A stretch of 64,000 nucleotides of DNA from Pseudomonadota bacterium (GCA_021848325.1 JAJZUU010000001.1:53721-117720); one strand, 5' to 3'; counted from the first letter of the stretch, positions 24,170-36,163 are shown. Notes: a model not told the origin generated them from the sequence alone. Made by a program: numbers and translations.

Positions 24170-25785
24170 CATCCCATATGCAAGACAAGGTACATCAGGA
24201 ATTGCCTGAGGAAATGTATCGGATGCTTTTCGAAAATGCCTGCGACGCCATTTTTGTGGCGGACATGGAAGGCAATTTCATTGCGGTCAACCAGGCGGCT
24301 TGCGACCATGTGGGATATGCCAGGGAGGAATTGCTGCGCATGCGCCCGGAACAGATCAACGGCCGTGGATCATCCGAAAAGGTTTCCGAACGCCTGGCGC
24401 GAATAAGAAAGGATGGGGAATGCACCTTTGAGGCGGTTCATGCACACCGCGACGGAAGACAGATTCCCGTTGAAATGCAGATGCGGGTGATCGAGCACGG
24501 CGGGCAGCGGATCATTCTGAATATTTGCCGGAATATCGCCGGCCGCAAGCAAAGCGAAATCGAGTACCGGAAAATCATCCAGGCAACGGGCGACGGTTAC
24601 TGGATGGTCAGCGCGCAGGACGCGCAGATCATCGATGTCAATGACACTTTCTGCGACATGGTCGGATATTCCCGGGAGGAACTCCTGTCCATGCGCATTT
24701 CCGATCTGGAGGCAATCGAATCGCCGGAAGAAACCGCCGCCCATATCCGGAAAGTGATTGAAACAGGCCACGATCTCTTTGCGACCCGGCACCGGCATAA
24801 AAATGGACATCTCGTCGAATTTGAGGTGAGCGTGAGCTACGCTGACATCCGCGGCGGGGTGATCTTTGTTTTCGTGCGCGACATCAGCGAACGTAAGCGC
24901 CTGGAAGGGGAACTGGAACTGTCCGCATTGGTATTCAATGCAAGCACCGCGTCCATTGTTGTTGCCGATGCCAACGGTTTGATCGTCTGCGTAAACCCGG
25001 CATTTACGCAAACCACGGGTTACGAGCCGCATGAAGTGATCGGACGCAACCCCAGGCTGTTGAGTTCAGGCAGGCAAAGCAGGGAGTTCTATCAAAACAT
25101 GTGGCAAACATTGGAGAAAGCCGGGCATTGGGAAGGAGAATGGTGGAACAAGCGTAAAGACGGCGATCTGTACGCTGAACAAGTCACCATCAATATAGTA
25201 CGAAACAAGGATGGCAACGTGCATCGTTACGTCAAGATATCCTCGGACGTGACGGAAAAGAAGCGTTTGGACGACCTGATCTGGAGACAGGCGAACTACG
25301 ACAGCGTCACCAATCTGCCCAATCGCCGCTTGTTTCTTGACCGATTGGCGCATGAGATAAAAAAATGCCGCCGGGAGAAAGAATCCCTGGCCCTGTTGTT
25401 TATCGATCTGGATCGCTTCAAGGAGGTGAACGACGAATTCGGCCATGCCGTGGGGGATCGGTTACTCGTCGAGGTTTCGCGTCGAATCAACGGCTGTGTT
25501 CGCAGTAGCGATACGGTGGCCCGTTTGGGCGGGGATGAATTTACCGTGGTCCTGGCCGGCCTCGGCAATACATCACGCATCGAAACAGTGGCGCGGAACA
25601 TTAAGAATGTGCTTGCGCAGCCATTTCATTTCGGTGAGGTCGAGGCATCCATATCCGGAAGCATAGGTATTGCAATCTATCCTGTGGGTGCTTCCGATAT
25701 CGATGAGCTGATCAACAAGGCTGACGAGGCCATGTATGCGGCAAAGAACAGCGGCGGAAATCGATTCGGTTATGCAAGTACATGA
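24166..25785 (+). CDS. multi-PAS diguanylate cyclase (GGDEF)
   Basis: A 539-residue cytoplasmic protein translationally coupled to the previous gene (ATGA). Three PAS/PAC modules are visible at about residues 12-125 (MLFENACDAIFVADMEGN), 130-245 (YWMVSAQDAQIIDVNDTFC) and 255-365 (FNASTASIVVADANGLIVCVN). They are followed by a GGDEF domain (about 370-535) with intact ARLGGDEFTVVL and LFIDLDRFKEVNDEFGH. No receiver or EAL domain and no TM segment is present. The PAS modules could sense redox, oxygen or small ligands. It is one of three c-di-GMP proteins within the chemosensory cluster. Confidence 0.92.
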   Translation: MTSHMQDKVHQELPEEMYRMLFENACDAIFVADMEGNFIAVNQAACDHVGYAREELLRMRPEQINGRGSSEKVSERLARIRKDGECTFEAVHAHRDGRQIPVEMQMRVIEHGGQRIILNICRNIAGRKQSEIEYRKIIQATGDGYWMVSAQDAQIIDVNDTFCDMVGYSREELLSMRISDLEAIESPEETAAHIRKVIETGHDLFATRHRHKNGHLVEFEVSVSYADIRGGVIFVFVRDISERKRLEGELELSALVFNASTASIVVADANGLIVCVNPAFTQTTGYEPHEVIGRNPRLLSSGRQSREFYQNMWQTLEKAGHWEGEWWNKRKDGDLYAEQVTINIVRNKDGNVHRYVKISSDVTEKKRLDDLIWRQANYDSVTNLPNRRLFLDRLAHEIKKCRREKESLALLFIDLDRFKEVNDEFGHAVGDRLLVEVSRRINGCVRSSDTVARLGGDEFTVVLAGLGNTSRIETVARNIKNVLAQPFHFGEVEASISGSIGIAIYPVGASDIDELINKADEAMYAAKNSGGNRFGYAST

Positions 25786-25964
25786 ACCCATAAATAACGA
25801 AACATGCGTCGAAGCCCGTGCAGGTCGGGTTTTAACCCGGCCTACAAATGATGAATAAGGGAGCAAGACGATGACCGCATGCTCTTCAAGGAACAGGGGT
25901 TTACGTTCGATCCGACACACTGAAGCGGCGAATGTTTTTAGAATGGCACGCAGAGGCAATGCCC
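25786..25964. other. short intergenic gap with a hairpin before cheB
   Basis: This 179-bp gap contains a palindromic run, GTCGGGTTTTAACCCGGC (about 25825-25842), of the kind common as a dispersed repeat or terminator. No gene was recognised in the remainder. Confidence 0.4.
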
Positions 25965-27011
25965 ATGATTAAAGTCCTGGTAGCCGAAGACTCTCCCGTG
26001 GTGCGCGAGTTTCTGGTTTACATACTCGGTTCGGATCCGGACATCCGGGTGGTCGGCACGGCGCGCGACGGCGAGGAGGCGATCAACGCCGCGAGGCGCT
26101 ACCGGCCCGACGTGATCACGATGGACATCCACATGCCGAAAATGGATGGGCTTGAAGCGACGCGCCGGATCATGGAAACGGACCCGAGACCTATCGTCAT
26201 CGTCAGCGGGAGCTGCGATCCTAGGGAAGTGGCTACGACATTTAATGCAATGGAAGCGGGTGCGTTGGCTGTGCTGGGGCGGCCGGCCGGCATCGGACAC
26301 CCTGACCATGAGGCTACAGCGCGGGGGCTGGTGCAGACGGTGAAGCTGATGTCGGAAGTCAGGGTGGTGCGGCGCTGGCCCCATGCGCGGCGCGATGCGT
26401 CCGCCCCGCGCCCGGCAGAGATAGCCCTTGCGCGCGACACGGCCAAGATACGTGTTGCCGCAATCGGCGCCTCGACCGGCGGCCCTCCCGTGCTGCAAAC
26501 GATCCTGGCGGCACTGCCCAGGGATTTCCCGGTGCCGCTGTTGATCGTCCAGCACATGGCCGCCGGCTTCATCCAGGGCTTCGCCGAGTGGCTGGCGCAG
26601 TCGTCCGGCCTGCCGGTCCATGTCGCCATGCACGGTGAGCACCTTGTTCCCGGGCGCGTCTATGTAGCGCCCGATGAATTTCAGATGAAGGTGGAGCACG
26701 GCGGGAAAATCGTCCTCACCAAGGACGAACCGGAAAGCGGCCTGCGCCCCTCGGTTTCCTATCTGTTCCGCTCCCTTGCCGAAGTATACGGTGGCGATGC
26801 CGTCGCCTGCCTGCTCACCGGCATGGGGCGCGATGGCGCAGCGGAACTGCGGCTGTTGAGGGAGAGAGGCGCGCTTACCCTTGTCCAGGACCGGGAAAGC
26901 TCCGTCGTGCACGGCATGCCGGGCGAGGCGATCAGGCTCGATGCGGCGATGTTTGTTCTCCCGCCGGACAAAATTGCCGCAGTGCTGATGAACCTGGCAA
27001 AGAAGCGTTAA
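25965..27011 (+). CDS. cheB: CheB-type protein-glutamate methylesterase (WspF-like)
   Basis: A 348-residue protein; the ATG at 25965 has AGAGG 8 bp upstream and is preferred over in-frame ATGs at 25932 and 25959. An N-terminal receiver domain (1-120) has phospho-acceptor Asp54 in ITMDIHMP. A linker leads to the methylesterase domain (about 160-345) with catalytic Ser in GASTGGP (about 170), His in VQHMAAGF, and Asp in TGMGRDGA. It removes methyl groups from chemoreceptors, opposing the TPR-CheR of the same cluster. Phosphorylation by the hybrid CheA is expected. It is followed 12 bp later by the receiver-GGDEF-EAL gene. Confidence 0.93.
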   Translation: MIKVLVAEDSPVVREFLVYILGSDPDIRVVGTARDGEEAINAARRYRPDVITMDIHMPKMDGLEATRRIMETDPRPIVIVSGSCDPREVATTFNAMEAGALAVLGRPAGIGHPDHEATARGLVQTVKLMSEVRVVRRWPHARRDASAPRPAEIALARDTAKIRVAAIGASTGGPPVLQTILAALPRDFPVPLLIVQHMAAGFIQGFAEWLAQSSGLPVHVAMHGEHLVPGRVYVAPDEFQMKVEHGGKIVLTKDEPESGLRPSVSYLFRSLAEVYGGDAVACLLTGMGRDGAAELRLLRERGALTLVQDRESSVVHGMPGEAIRLDAAMFVLPPDKIAAVLMNLAKKR

Positions 27012-27023
27012 GGAGCCTGAATA

Positions 27024-30000
27024 ATGCAATCCATTAAAGACAATGACATCGAAGTCCTCATTGCCGAGGACAGTCTGACACAGGCCGAAGAACTCCGTTT
27101 CCTGCTTGAAGAACACGGCTACAAAGTGACCGCCAGGGCGAATGGCAAGGAGGCACTGGAAGCGGCGCAGGCGCAAAAGCCCTCGCTGGTCATCAGCGAT
27201 ATCGTGATGCCGGAGATGAACGGTTATGAATTGTGCAAGGCGATCAAGACCGATGAGAAGCTGAAGGAGGTACCCGTCGTCCTGGTGACTTCGCTGTCCG
27301 ACCCGCTGGATGTGATCCGGGGGCTGGAGTGCGGCGCGGACAACTTCATCCGCAAACCGTATGGCGCGCGCTACCTGCTCTCGCGCGTCGACTACCTGTT
27401 GATGAACCTCGAACTGCGCAAGAACCAGAAAATGCAGGTGGGGGTGGAAATCAATCTCGGCGGCCACAAGCATTTCATCACCGCCGAGCGGCAGCAGATA
27501 CTGGACCTGTTGATTTCGACCTACGAACAAGCGGTTCACATCAACAGCGAGCTCAAACAGCGGGAAAAGGAGCTGGCGCATTCAAACCAGATGATCCAGG
27601 GGCTGTACCGCGTCGCGGATGGCCTCAACCAGGCGGTTAGCGAGCGCGACGTGGCGGAAACGGCGCTGGAGCGGACGATGGAAGTGCCCGGAGTGCAGGC
27701 CGGCTGGATCAGCCTGCGCGAGGGCGAGTCCGGTTTCCGCCTCGCCGCCGCGCGCAACCTGCCGTCGGCGCTTATGGCACCCGGTGCGCTGGAGGGCGAC
27801 TGCGCATGCCGCAAGCAGCTTCTCTCCGGCAAACTCGACGCGGTGAGCAATATCTTCGAATGCGAACGGCTCGCCAAGGCAACGGGTGACACGAACGGGC
27901 TGCGCTACCACGCCAGCGTGCCGCTGTGGCTCGGCGAAGGCGTCTTGGGCCTGATGAATCTGGTCGGGCCGGGGGAAGGGCTGTTCGACGAAGAGGAGCT
28001 GAGGGTGCTGCGCGGTGTGGGCAACCAGGTGGCGGTGGCAATGGAACGGGCCAGGTTGCACGAACGTCTCGAGCAACTGGTGGAGGAGCGGACCGCGGCA
28101 TTGCGCGCCAGCGAGGCAAAACTGAAGCTGTTCCGCACCTTGCTCGACAATTCCAGCGACGCCATCGAGGTGCTCGATCCCGCCACATTGCGTTTTATCG
28201 ACATAAACGAGACGGAATGCCGCGTCTTGGGTTACAGCCGGGAAGAACTCCTGTCCATGAGCGTCTTGGACATAAGCCCCGCCATCGACGCGGACACCCG
28301 GGAAAAGATCGATGCGCAGTTGCGGCAATCGGGACGCGCGCGGTTCGAAGCCGTGCATCGGCGCAAGGATGGCTCGACGTTCCCCGTGGAAGTCAACGCG
28401 ACCATCATCGAACTCGACAAGCCCTACCTGCTGGCCATCGCGCGCGACATCACCGAGCGCAAGGCGAACGAAGCCAAGATCAATCGGCTTAACCGGATTT
28501 ACAGCGTGCTCAGCGGCATCAATACCACCATCGTGCGCGTCAACGAGGAGGAGGATCTGTTCAGGGAGGCGTGCCGTATCGCGGTGGAGCATGGCAAGTT
28601 CAGCTTCGCATGGATCGGCAAGTTCGATGCGGACACCCGGCAGGTGACGCCGGCCGCCCAGGCGGGCCGCGACGACGGTTATCTGGCGCAAATCAATCTG
28701 ACCGCGCGCGAGGATGCTCCGGGAGGCTGTGTGTTAGCCGCACAAGCGCTGACGCGGGCGAAGCCGGTGGTCTGCAACGACATCGCCGGCGACGAACGCA
28801 TGTCAGGCTGTCGCAGCGAGGCGTTGAGCCGCGGCTATCGTTCCGTGACAATATTTCCGCTGGTCGTGGAAGGGCGGCCGGTCGGCGTGTTCGCTCTCTA
28901 TGCCTCGGAACCGGGCGTGTTCGATGACGATGAGATGAGGCTGCTGGTCGAGATGGCGGGCGATATTTCATTTGCCCTCGATCACCTCAAAAAGGAGGAA
29001 CGCCTTAATTATCTTGCCTATTTCGATGCCATTACCGGCCTGCCGAATCGCACGCTGTTTTTTGACCGGGTCGATCAGTGGATCAACACGATGTACCGCA
29101 ACGGGAATAAATTTTCCGTGGTCATGCTGGACATCAAGCGCTTCAGCAGCATCAACGAATCTTTCGGCCGGAAGGCGGGGGACGATCTGTTGCGCCAGGT
29201 TGCGCAGCGGCTGAAAGAGGCACTCGATGAAACGGCCATTCTGGCCCGAATTTCAGCCGACAGTTATGGTATCGCCATCTTGCACGGCGACGAAGGCGCG
29301 AACATCGCCCATGTCCTCGAGAAGATATTGTCCGGAATAGACAATCGATCGTTCATGCTCGGTGAAGAGGAATTACGCATATCGGTCAGGGCGGGCATCG
29401 CCCTTTTCCCCGACGACGGGAAAGACGCCGATACCTTGTTCCGCAACGCCGAAGCTGCGCGGAAAAAGACCACGCTCTCCAGCGACAAGTATTTATTCTA
29501 TACCCCCGAGTTCAATGCCCGTGTCGCCGAGAAGCTTAAGCTAGAAAACAAACTGAGAATAGCGCTGGAGCAGAAGCAACTGGTGCTGCATTACCAGCCC
29601 AAAGTCGATCTCGGGAGCGGCCTGATCAGCGGACTGGAGGCACTTATGCGGTGGAATGATCCCGACGCCGGCCTGGTGCCGCCGGTGAAATTCATTCACG
29701 TGCTCGAAGAAACCGGGATGATCATCGAGGCAGGTTCCTGGGCTTTGGCGCAGGCGATGGCGGATTACCGGGAATTACAAAAAAACGATTTGTCTCCTCG
29801 CCGGATTGCCGTCAATGTCTCGCAGGTGCAACTGCAAAGAAATGATTTCGTCAGCACCATAGCGCGCGCGGTGAGCGGCGTCGGGGACATGGCAGGCGGC
29901 CTGGAGATCGAGATTACCGAGAGCCTGATCATGCAGGACATCGAGGCCAACATCGAGAAGCTCCGGGCTATCCGGGAGATGGGAGTGGAGGTGGCGATTG

Positions 30001-30305
30001 ACGATTTCGGCACGGGCTACTCCTCGCTCAGTTATATCGCCAAGCTGCCGGTCAATTCATTAAAAATTGACCGCGTATTCATTATCAACATGACCAGCAA
30101 TCCCGACGATTTGAGCATCGTGTCCACGATCATCACCCTGGCGCATTCGCTGGATATGAAAGTGATTGCAGAAGGAGTGGAAACTCAGGAACAGGCGAGC
30201 CTGCTGCGGCTGCTCAAGTGCGACGAGATTCAGGGCTATCTCTTTAGCCCGGCGGTTTCCGCGGATCAGATCGAGGAATTTCTGCGCAAGAAAAAATCAC
30301 TGTGA
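27024..30305 (+). CDS. REC-GAF-PAS-GAF-GGDEF(degenerate)-EAL c-di-GMP phosphodiesterase
   Basis: A 1093-residue response regulator. The receiver domain (about 5-130) has phospho-acceptor Asp59 in VISDIVMPEM. Then come a GAF-like domain (about 195-340), a PAS/PAC module (about 365-490), a second GAF-like domain (about 500-650), a GGDEF domain (about 665-825) and an EAL domain (about 840-1090). The GGDEF signature is replaced by SADSY (in LARISADSYGIAIL), so cyclase activity is probably lost. The EAL site is intact: GLEALMRW, AVNVSQVQL, EITESLI, IDDFGTGYSS, LKIDRVF, AEGVET. It is the only stand-alone output protein of the cluster with a receiver domain, occupying the place that WspR has in Wsp systems. 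Confidence 0.93.
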   Translation: MQSIKDNDIEVLIAEDSLTQAEELRFLLEEHGYKVTARANGKEALEAAQAQKPSLVISDIVMPEMNGYELCKAIKTDEKLKEVPVVLVTSLSDPLDVIRGLECGADNFIRKPYGARYLLSRVDYLLMNLELRKNQKMQVGVEINLGGHKHFITAERQQILDLLISTYEQAVHINSELKQREKELAHSNQMIQGLYRVADGLNQAVSERDVAETALERTMEVPGVQAGWISLREGESGFRLAAARNLPSALMAPGALEGDCACRKQLLSGKLDAVSNIFECERLAKATGDTNGLRYHASVPLWLGEGVLGLMNLVGPGEGLFDEEELRVLRGVGNQVAVAMERARLHERLEQLVEERTAALRASEAKLKLFRTLLDNSSDAIEVLDPATLRFIDINETECRVLGYSREELLSMSVLDISPAIDADTREKIDAQLRQSGRARFEAVHRRKDGSTFPVEVNATIIELDKPYLLAIARDITERKANEAKINRLNRIYSVLSGINTTIVRVNEEEDLFREACRIAVEHGKFSFAWIGKFDADTRQVTPAAQAGRDDGYLAQINLTAREDAPGGCVLAAQALTRAKPVVCNDIAGDERMSGCRSEALSRGYRSVTIFPLVVEGRPVGVFALYASEPGVFDDDEMRLLVEMAGDISFALDHLKKEERLNYLAYFDAITGLPNRTLFFDRVDQWINTMYRNGNKFSVVMLDIKRFSSINESFGRKAGDDLLRQVAQRLKEALDETAILARISADSYGIAILHGDEGANIAHVLEKILSGIDNRSFMLGEEELRISVRAGIALFPDDGKDADTLFRNAEAARKKTTLSSDKYLFYTPEFNARVAEKLKLENKLRIALEQKQLVLHYQPKVDLGSGLISGLEALMRWNDPDAGLVPPVKFIHVLEETGMIIEAGSWALAQAMADYRELQKNDLSPRRIAVNVSQVQLQRNDFVSTIARAVSGVGDMAGGLEIEITESLIMQDIEANIEKLRAIREMGVEVAIDDFGTGYSSLSYIAKLPVNSLKIDRVFIINMTSNPDDLSIVSTIITLAHSLDMKVIAEGVETQEQASLLRLLKCDEIQGYLFSPAVSADQIEEFLRKKKSL

Positions 30306-30344
30306 ATATTGCAAGTGATCGAGTGTATCCCCGTGTTCGGCGGT

Positions 30345-30440
30345 GGACCGCCGGTCGTTGCGCTCGCGGATGTTGGCCTCAACCTCGCGTCTCAGGGTCT
30401 GTTCATCTGGAATGCGTTGCGACTTGCTGCACCAATCGGC
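30345..30440 (-). pseudogene. fragment resembling the C-terminus of an IS630-family transposase
   Basis: On the minus strand the frame includes SQRIPDEQTLRREVEANIRE, which resembles the conserved RRIPD-xETLRREV-xAW stretch near the end of IS630-family transposases. No other transposase parts or terminal repeats are seen. It lies in the 291-bp gap between the converging phosphodiesterase and secA genes. Boundaries are approximate. Confidence 0.45.
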
Positions 30441-30474
30441 CGCGGGGCCGGGGAAACGGCCGGCAGTGGGCGGC

Positions 30475-30596
30475 TTAGGCGTCGAGAAACAATAATTTGG
30501 ACATTTGCGGCGAATCCGCGCGTCTGCGGCGTTGCGAGCCTTGCATCCATCGCGGATTCGCCGCAACAAATGTCCAACTTATTATTTCTCGACGCC

Positions 30597-30600
<4 letters not shown>
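30475..30600. repeat. 126-bp imperfect palindromic element abutting the secA stop
   Basis: The left arm from about 30475 (TTAGGCGTCGAGAAA...) and right arm ending at 30600 (...TTTCTCGACGCCTTAT) form an imperfect inverted repeat of about 50 bp per arm, around a centre of about 30 bp. The outer 13 bp (GGCGTCGAGAAA and its complement) recur as a bare palindrome at 56064-56089. The TAA stop of secA (30597-30599) lies within the right arm. It may serve as a bidirectional terminator or be a mobile palindromic element. Confidence 0.7.
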
Positions 30601-33305
<2,705 letters not shown>

Positions 33306-33410
33306 GGAATACCGGATGTCGTGAAGTTCCAGCGCGGACCGGCCTGAGAACCGGCCGGCGCCACGTCGATGACGTGTCTTTAATGCCCCAAAATAAAGGC
33401 TGTGAGGCGA

Positions 33411-34376
33411 TCAGCGTGCCGCTTGATACTGCCGGGCCAGGTTCTTCGCCACCAATTCGTTGCGCGCCGCCAGGAGAAACTTGGCCGGGTTCTGCGCCAC
33501 GCCCTGGTAACGCACCTCGAAATGCAAATGCGGCCCGGTGGAGCGGCCAGTGCTACCCACCTCGGCGATCTTCTGGCCCCTCAGCACGATATCCCCCACC
33601 TTTACCAGTCGCTTGGATGCGTGCGCGTAGCGGCTCATCAGGCCGTTGCCGTGGTCAATATCAATCATATTACCATATTCGGGGTTGTAATATGAGTCGA
33701 CGACGACGCCGCCGGCCGCCGCATATATCGGCGTGCCGACCTCCGCAGCGAAGTCGATGCCGGGATGGAAGGCCTTGCGGCCGGTGAAGGGATCGATGCG
33801 CCAGCCGAAGTCCGAGGAGTGCCAGTCGGCAGCCACGGGTTGACCCGAAGGCAGCAGGGTGTTCCGCAGGTGTTCCTGGGAGAGAATGGAGTTCAGGACG
33901 GCAAGCTGGTCGCCGTGGTCATCGATCTGCACGGAAACCTTGTCCACCAGGCCGCGAAACTCCTCCAGGGAAAGGTCCCTCTGTGGCATGCCAGACTCCG
34001 GGCCGCCTTCCGGCGCGGGACGGTCAAAGCTGAAATCCTGGGGCTTAAAACCGGCCCTTTTCGCCAACTGCTCCCCCAGACCGTCCAGGCGCAGCATCTG
34101 CGCCTGCATTTGACCGACCTTGATGGCCATGGCGTTCAGGCTGTCCTGCACGTAGACCCGGCTCCTCTTCGCTTCCTGCTCCCGCGCCTTGGTAATCAAG
34201 GCCTGCAGATAGGGACTCCCGATGTCCACCGCACTGATCACCGTGAAGTAGTACAATAGGCCGGCCAACAGAAGTGTAAGCGAGAGCAGCGCGGACGCCG
34301 AGAGCGCGATTTGGGCGCTGCCGAAGGTAATGGTCCTGTTTTTACCCGGTTTGTCGGAAACAAGGATGATGTTCAC
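33411..34376 (-). CDS. M23-family (LytM) peptidoglycan endopeptidase
   Basis: A 321-residue membrane-anchored peptidase: short cytoplasmic N-terminus, TM helix at about 24-48, a coiled segment (about 60-110), and a C-terminal M23 domain (about 195-300). Metal ligands are visible in HPGIDFAAEVGTPIYA and HLHFEVRYQG. Proteins of this type cleave cross-links in peptidoglycan or activate amidases. The position between lpxC and secA, divergent from a DUF721 gene, is a common betaproteobacterial arrangement and fits a housekeeping role in envelope growth. Confidence 0.9.
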   Translation of the reverse strand: MNIILVSDKPGKNRTITFGSAQIALSASALLSLTLLLAGLLYYFTVISAVDIGSPYLQALITKAREQEAKRSRVYVQDSLNAMAIKVGQMQAQMLRLDGLGEQLAKRAGFKPQDFSFDRPAPEGGPESGMPQRDLSLEEFRGLVDKVSVQIDDHGDQLAVLNSILSQEHLRNTLLPSGQPVAADWHSSDFGWRIDPFTGRKAFHPGIDFAAEVGTPIYAAAGGVVVDSYYNPEYGNMIDIDHGNGLMSRYAHASKRLVKVGDIVLRGQKIAEVGSTGRSTGPHLHFEVRYQGVAQNPAKFLLAARNELVAKNLARQYQAAR

Positions 34377-34442
34377 TGTCCCCCCTTATCATGGTCGCTA
34401 CCAATCGGCACGAGTGTCGCCGGCTTGCCTACGCGAATCCCC

Positions 34443-34886
34443 ATGCCGGAATTGAATTTTTTTCTGAACGCCTCACCCACTTTGCGCAAGCTCGTAAGTC
34501 AGGCGACGCAGTTGATGGACACCGAGCGCACCTTCCGCGCGGCCGCTCCCCAGGCGCTGGCCAGGCATTGCAGGGTAGCGGGCTTGGAGCACGGTATCCT
34601 GATGATTATTAGCGATAACGGCGCAATTGCGGCAAAACTTAAGCAACAGCAATCTACCTTGCTGATCAATCTACAGAAGCGCGGCCTCAAGATCAGTTCG
34701 ATCCGGATCCGGGTGCATCCGGTGCAACGGGCTGCTCCGGCCGTGGCCAAAGGCGCGGCGCTCGGCCCGCAGGCGGTGGCAACCCTGCAGGATCTCGCGC
34801 AACATCTTGACGATTCACCGCTGAAAAAGGCCTTGCAGGCCATGATAGCGGGGCATTCGAACAAGAAGGAAGTTAAATCAAATTAA
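34443..34886 (+). CDS. DUF721/DciA-like protein
   Basis: A 147-residue protein starting MPELNFFLNASPTLRKL; the upstream in-frame extension overlaps the peptidase promoter region and is not convincing. The DUF721 core covers about residues 10-95 (VSQATQLMDTERTFRAAAP, LMIISDNGAIAAKLKQQQSTLL, KISSIRIRVHP). DUF721 includes DciA, which loads the replicative helicase in many bacteria; short forms like this are less well characterised. It is the only plus-strand gene within the dcw/secA region and diverges from the M23 peptidase gene. Confidence 0.75.
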   Translation: MPELNFFLNASPTLRKLVSQATQLMDTERTFRAAAPQALARHCRVAGLEHGILMIISDNGAIAAKLKQQQSTLLINLQKRGLKISSIRIRVHPVQRAAPAVAKGAALGPQAVATLQDLAQHLDDSPLKKALQAMIAGHSNKKEVKSN

Positions 34887-35030
34887 TATCAAACGCTCCA
34901 CCACGAACAGGGCGGCGAAGGCCAGCAGGAAGACCACGGCGAACTTGAACACCTGCCAGGCCAAGCGCAGGTAACGCCCGTCGCGCGTGAACAGATAAGC
35001 GGCAATCGCGCCGCCGCGTGTAACACTTAA
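34878..35030 (-). pseudogene. possible remnant of a small membrane protein gene
   Basis: The minus-strand frame reads IAAYLFTRDGRYLRLAWQVF, then a hydrophobic helix (FAVVFLLAFAALFVVERL), then stop. It looks like the end of a real protein with a TM helix, but no ATG, GTG or TTG is found in frame before an upstream stop. It may be a 5'-truncated or frameshifted gene. It fills most of the 198-bp gap between the DUF721 gene and lpxC. Confidence 0.4.
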
Positions 35031-35084
35031 TACTTAACAGGTCCTAAGAACGATCAAACCGGGGTTCCCGCGGCAAGCTAGTTC

Positions 35085-35999
35085 TTACGCGGCATAGCCT
35101 TGCAGCTTGAGGAATGCCTCCGGCACCCGTTCCCCGCTCTCGAAGGTCGCGTACTCCCAAGCCTCGGCATCCACCAGCAGGCTGCGCAGCAGACGGTTGT
35201 TCATCGCATGGCCGGACTTGAATCCGGTGAAGGCCCCGATTAGGGGATGGCCAAGCAGGTAGAGGTCGCCAATGGCATCGAGTACCTTGTGCTTGGCGAA
35301 CTCGTCTTCGTAGCGCAGCCCGTCGCTGTTAAGGATGCGGAACTCATCCATCACGATGGCGTTGTCCAGGCTTCCGCCCAACGCCAGACCCTGCGACCGC
35401 AGCGCTTCCACGTCCTGCATGAAACCGAACGTCCTCGCCCTGCTCACCTCCTTGATGTAGGACGTGGCGGCGAAATCCACGCTGACCGATTGACTGGTGC
35501 TGTCCAGCACGGGATGGCTGAAGGCGATGGTGAAGTTCACCTTGAAGCCGTCGTACGGGTCGAAACGCACCCATTTATCGCCATCGGTCACCGTCACCGT
35601 CTTCTTGATGCGGATGAATTTCTTGAGGGCGGCCTGTTCCTCGATCCCGGCGGATTGCAGCAGGAAGACAAAGGGGCCGGCACTGCCGTCCATGATGGGC
35701 ACTTCCGGCGCGGTCAGATCGACATAGGCGTTGTCGATCCCCAGCCCGGCGAATGCGGACATCAGGTGTTCCACGGTGGACACCTTCACCGCCCCGTTTT
35801 CCAGGGTGGACGAAAGCCGGGTATCGCCGACGTTGTGCGGGGTTGCCTTGATCTCCACGGGTGCCGGCAGGTCCAGGCGCCGAAATACGATCCCGGTGTC
35901 GGCCGCGGCCGGACGCAAGGTAAGATACACCTTCTCTCCGGTATGCAATCCCACACCGGTAGCGCGAATGATGTTCTTCAAAGTGCGCTGCTTGATCAT
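35085..35999 (-). CDS. lpxC: UDP-3-O-acyl-N-acetylglucosamine deacetylase
   Basis: A 304-residue LpxC, the zinc enzyme of the first committed step of lipid A synthesis. Zinc-ligand motifs are [19 protein letters not shown] (about residue 78) and [10 protein letters not shown] (about residue 238). The N-terminal [11 protein letters not shown] and DSTSQSVS segments are typical. Length is normal. It lies downstream of ftsZ at the end of the dcw cluster, the usual place in Beta- and Gammaproteobacteria. Confidence 0.98.
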   Translation of the reverse strand: MIKQRTLKNIIRATGVGLHTGEKVYLTLRPAAADTGIVFRRLDLPAPVEIKATPHNVGDTRLSSTLENGAVKVSTVEHLMSAFAGLGIDNAYVDLTAPEVPIMDGSAGPFVFLLQSAGIEEQAALKKFIRIKKTVTVTDGDKWVRFDPYDGFKVNFTIAFSHPVLDSTSQSVSVDFAATSYIKEVSRARTFGFMQDVEALRSQGLALGGSLDNAIVMDEFRILNSDGLRYEDEFAKHKVLDAIGDLYLLGHPLIGAFTGFKSGHAMNNRLLRSLLVDAEAWEYATFESGERVPEAFLKLQGYAA

Positions 36000-36163
36000 G
36001 CACGAACCCTTTTCATTGGCGTTTTACGCCCGCAAAATGGCGTCAGCTTAGCACAGCGCGCAAGAATACGCCATCCCCGGGGCCACGGGCCACCGCGGGT
36101 GCCATCGATACCAACGCAACGGCGGCCTACACCCCGCACTTCTCCCGGGACACGGCGCGCGCC

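Noticed and set aside
27582..28691. 369-codon minus-strand frame inside the receiver-GGDEF-EAL gene
   Set aside because: It is antisense to a gene with continuous domain structure and has no recognisable protein features.
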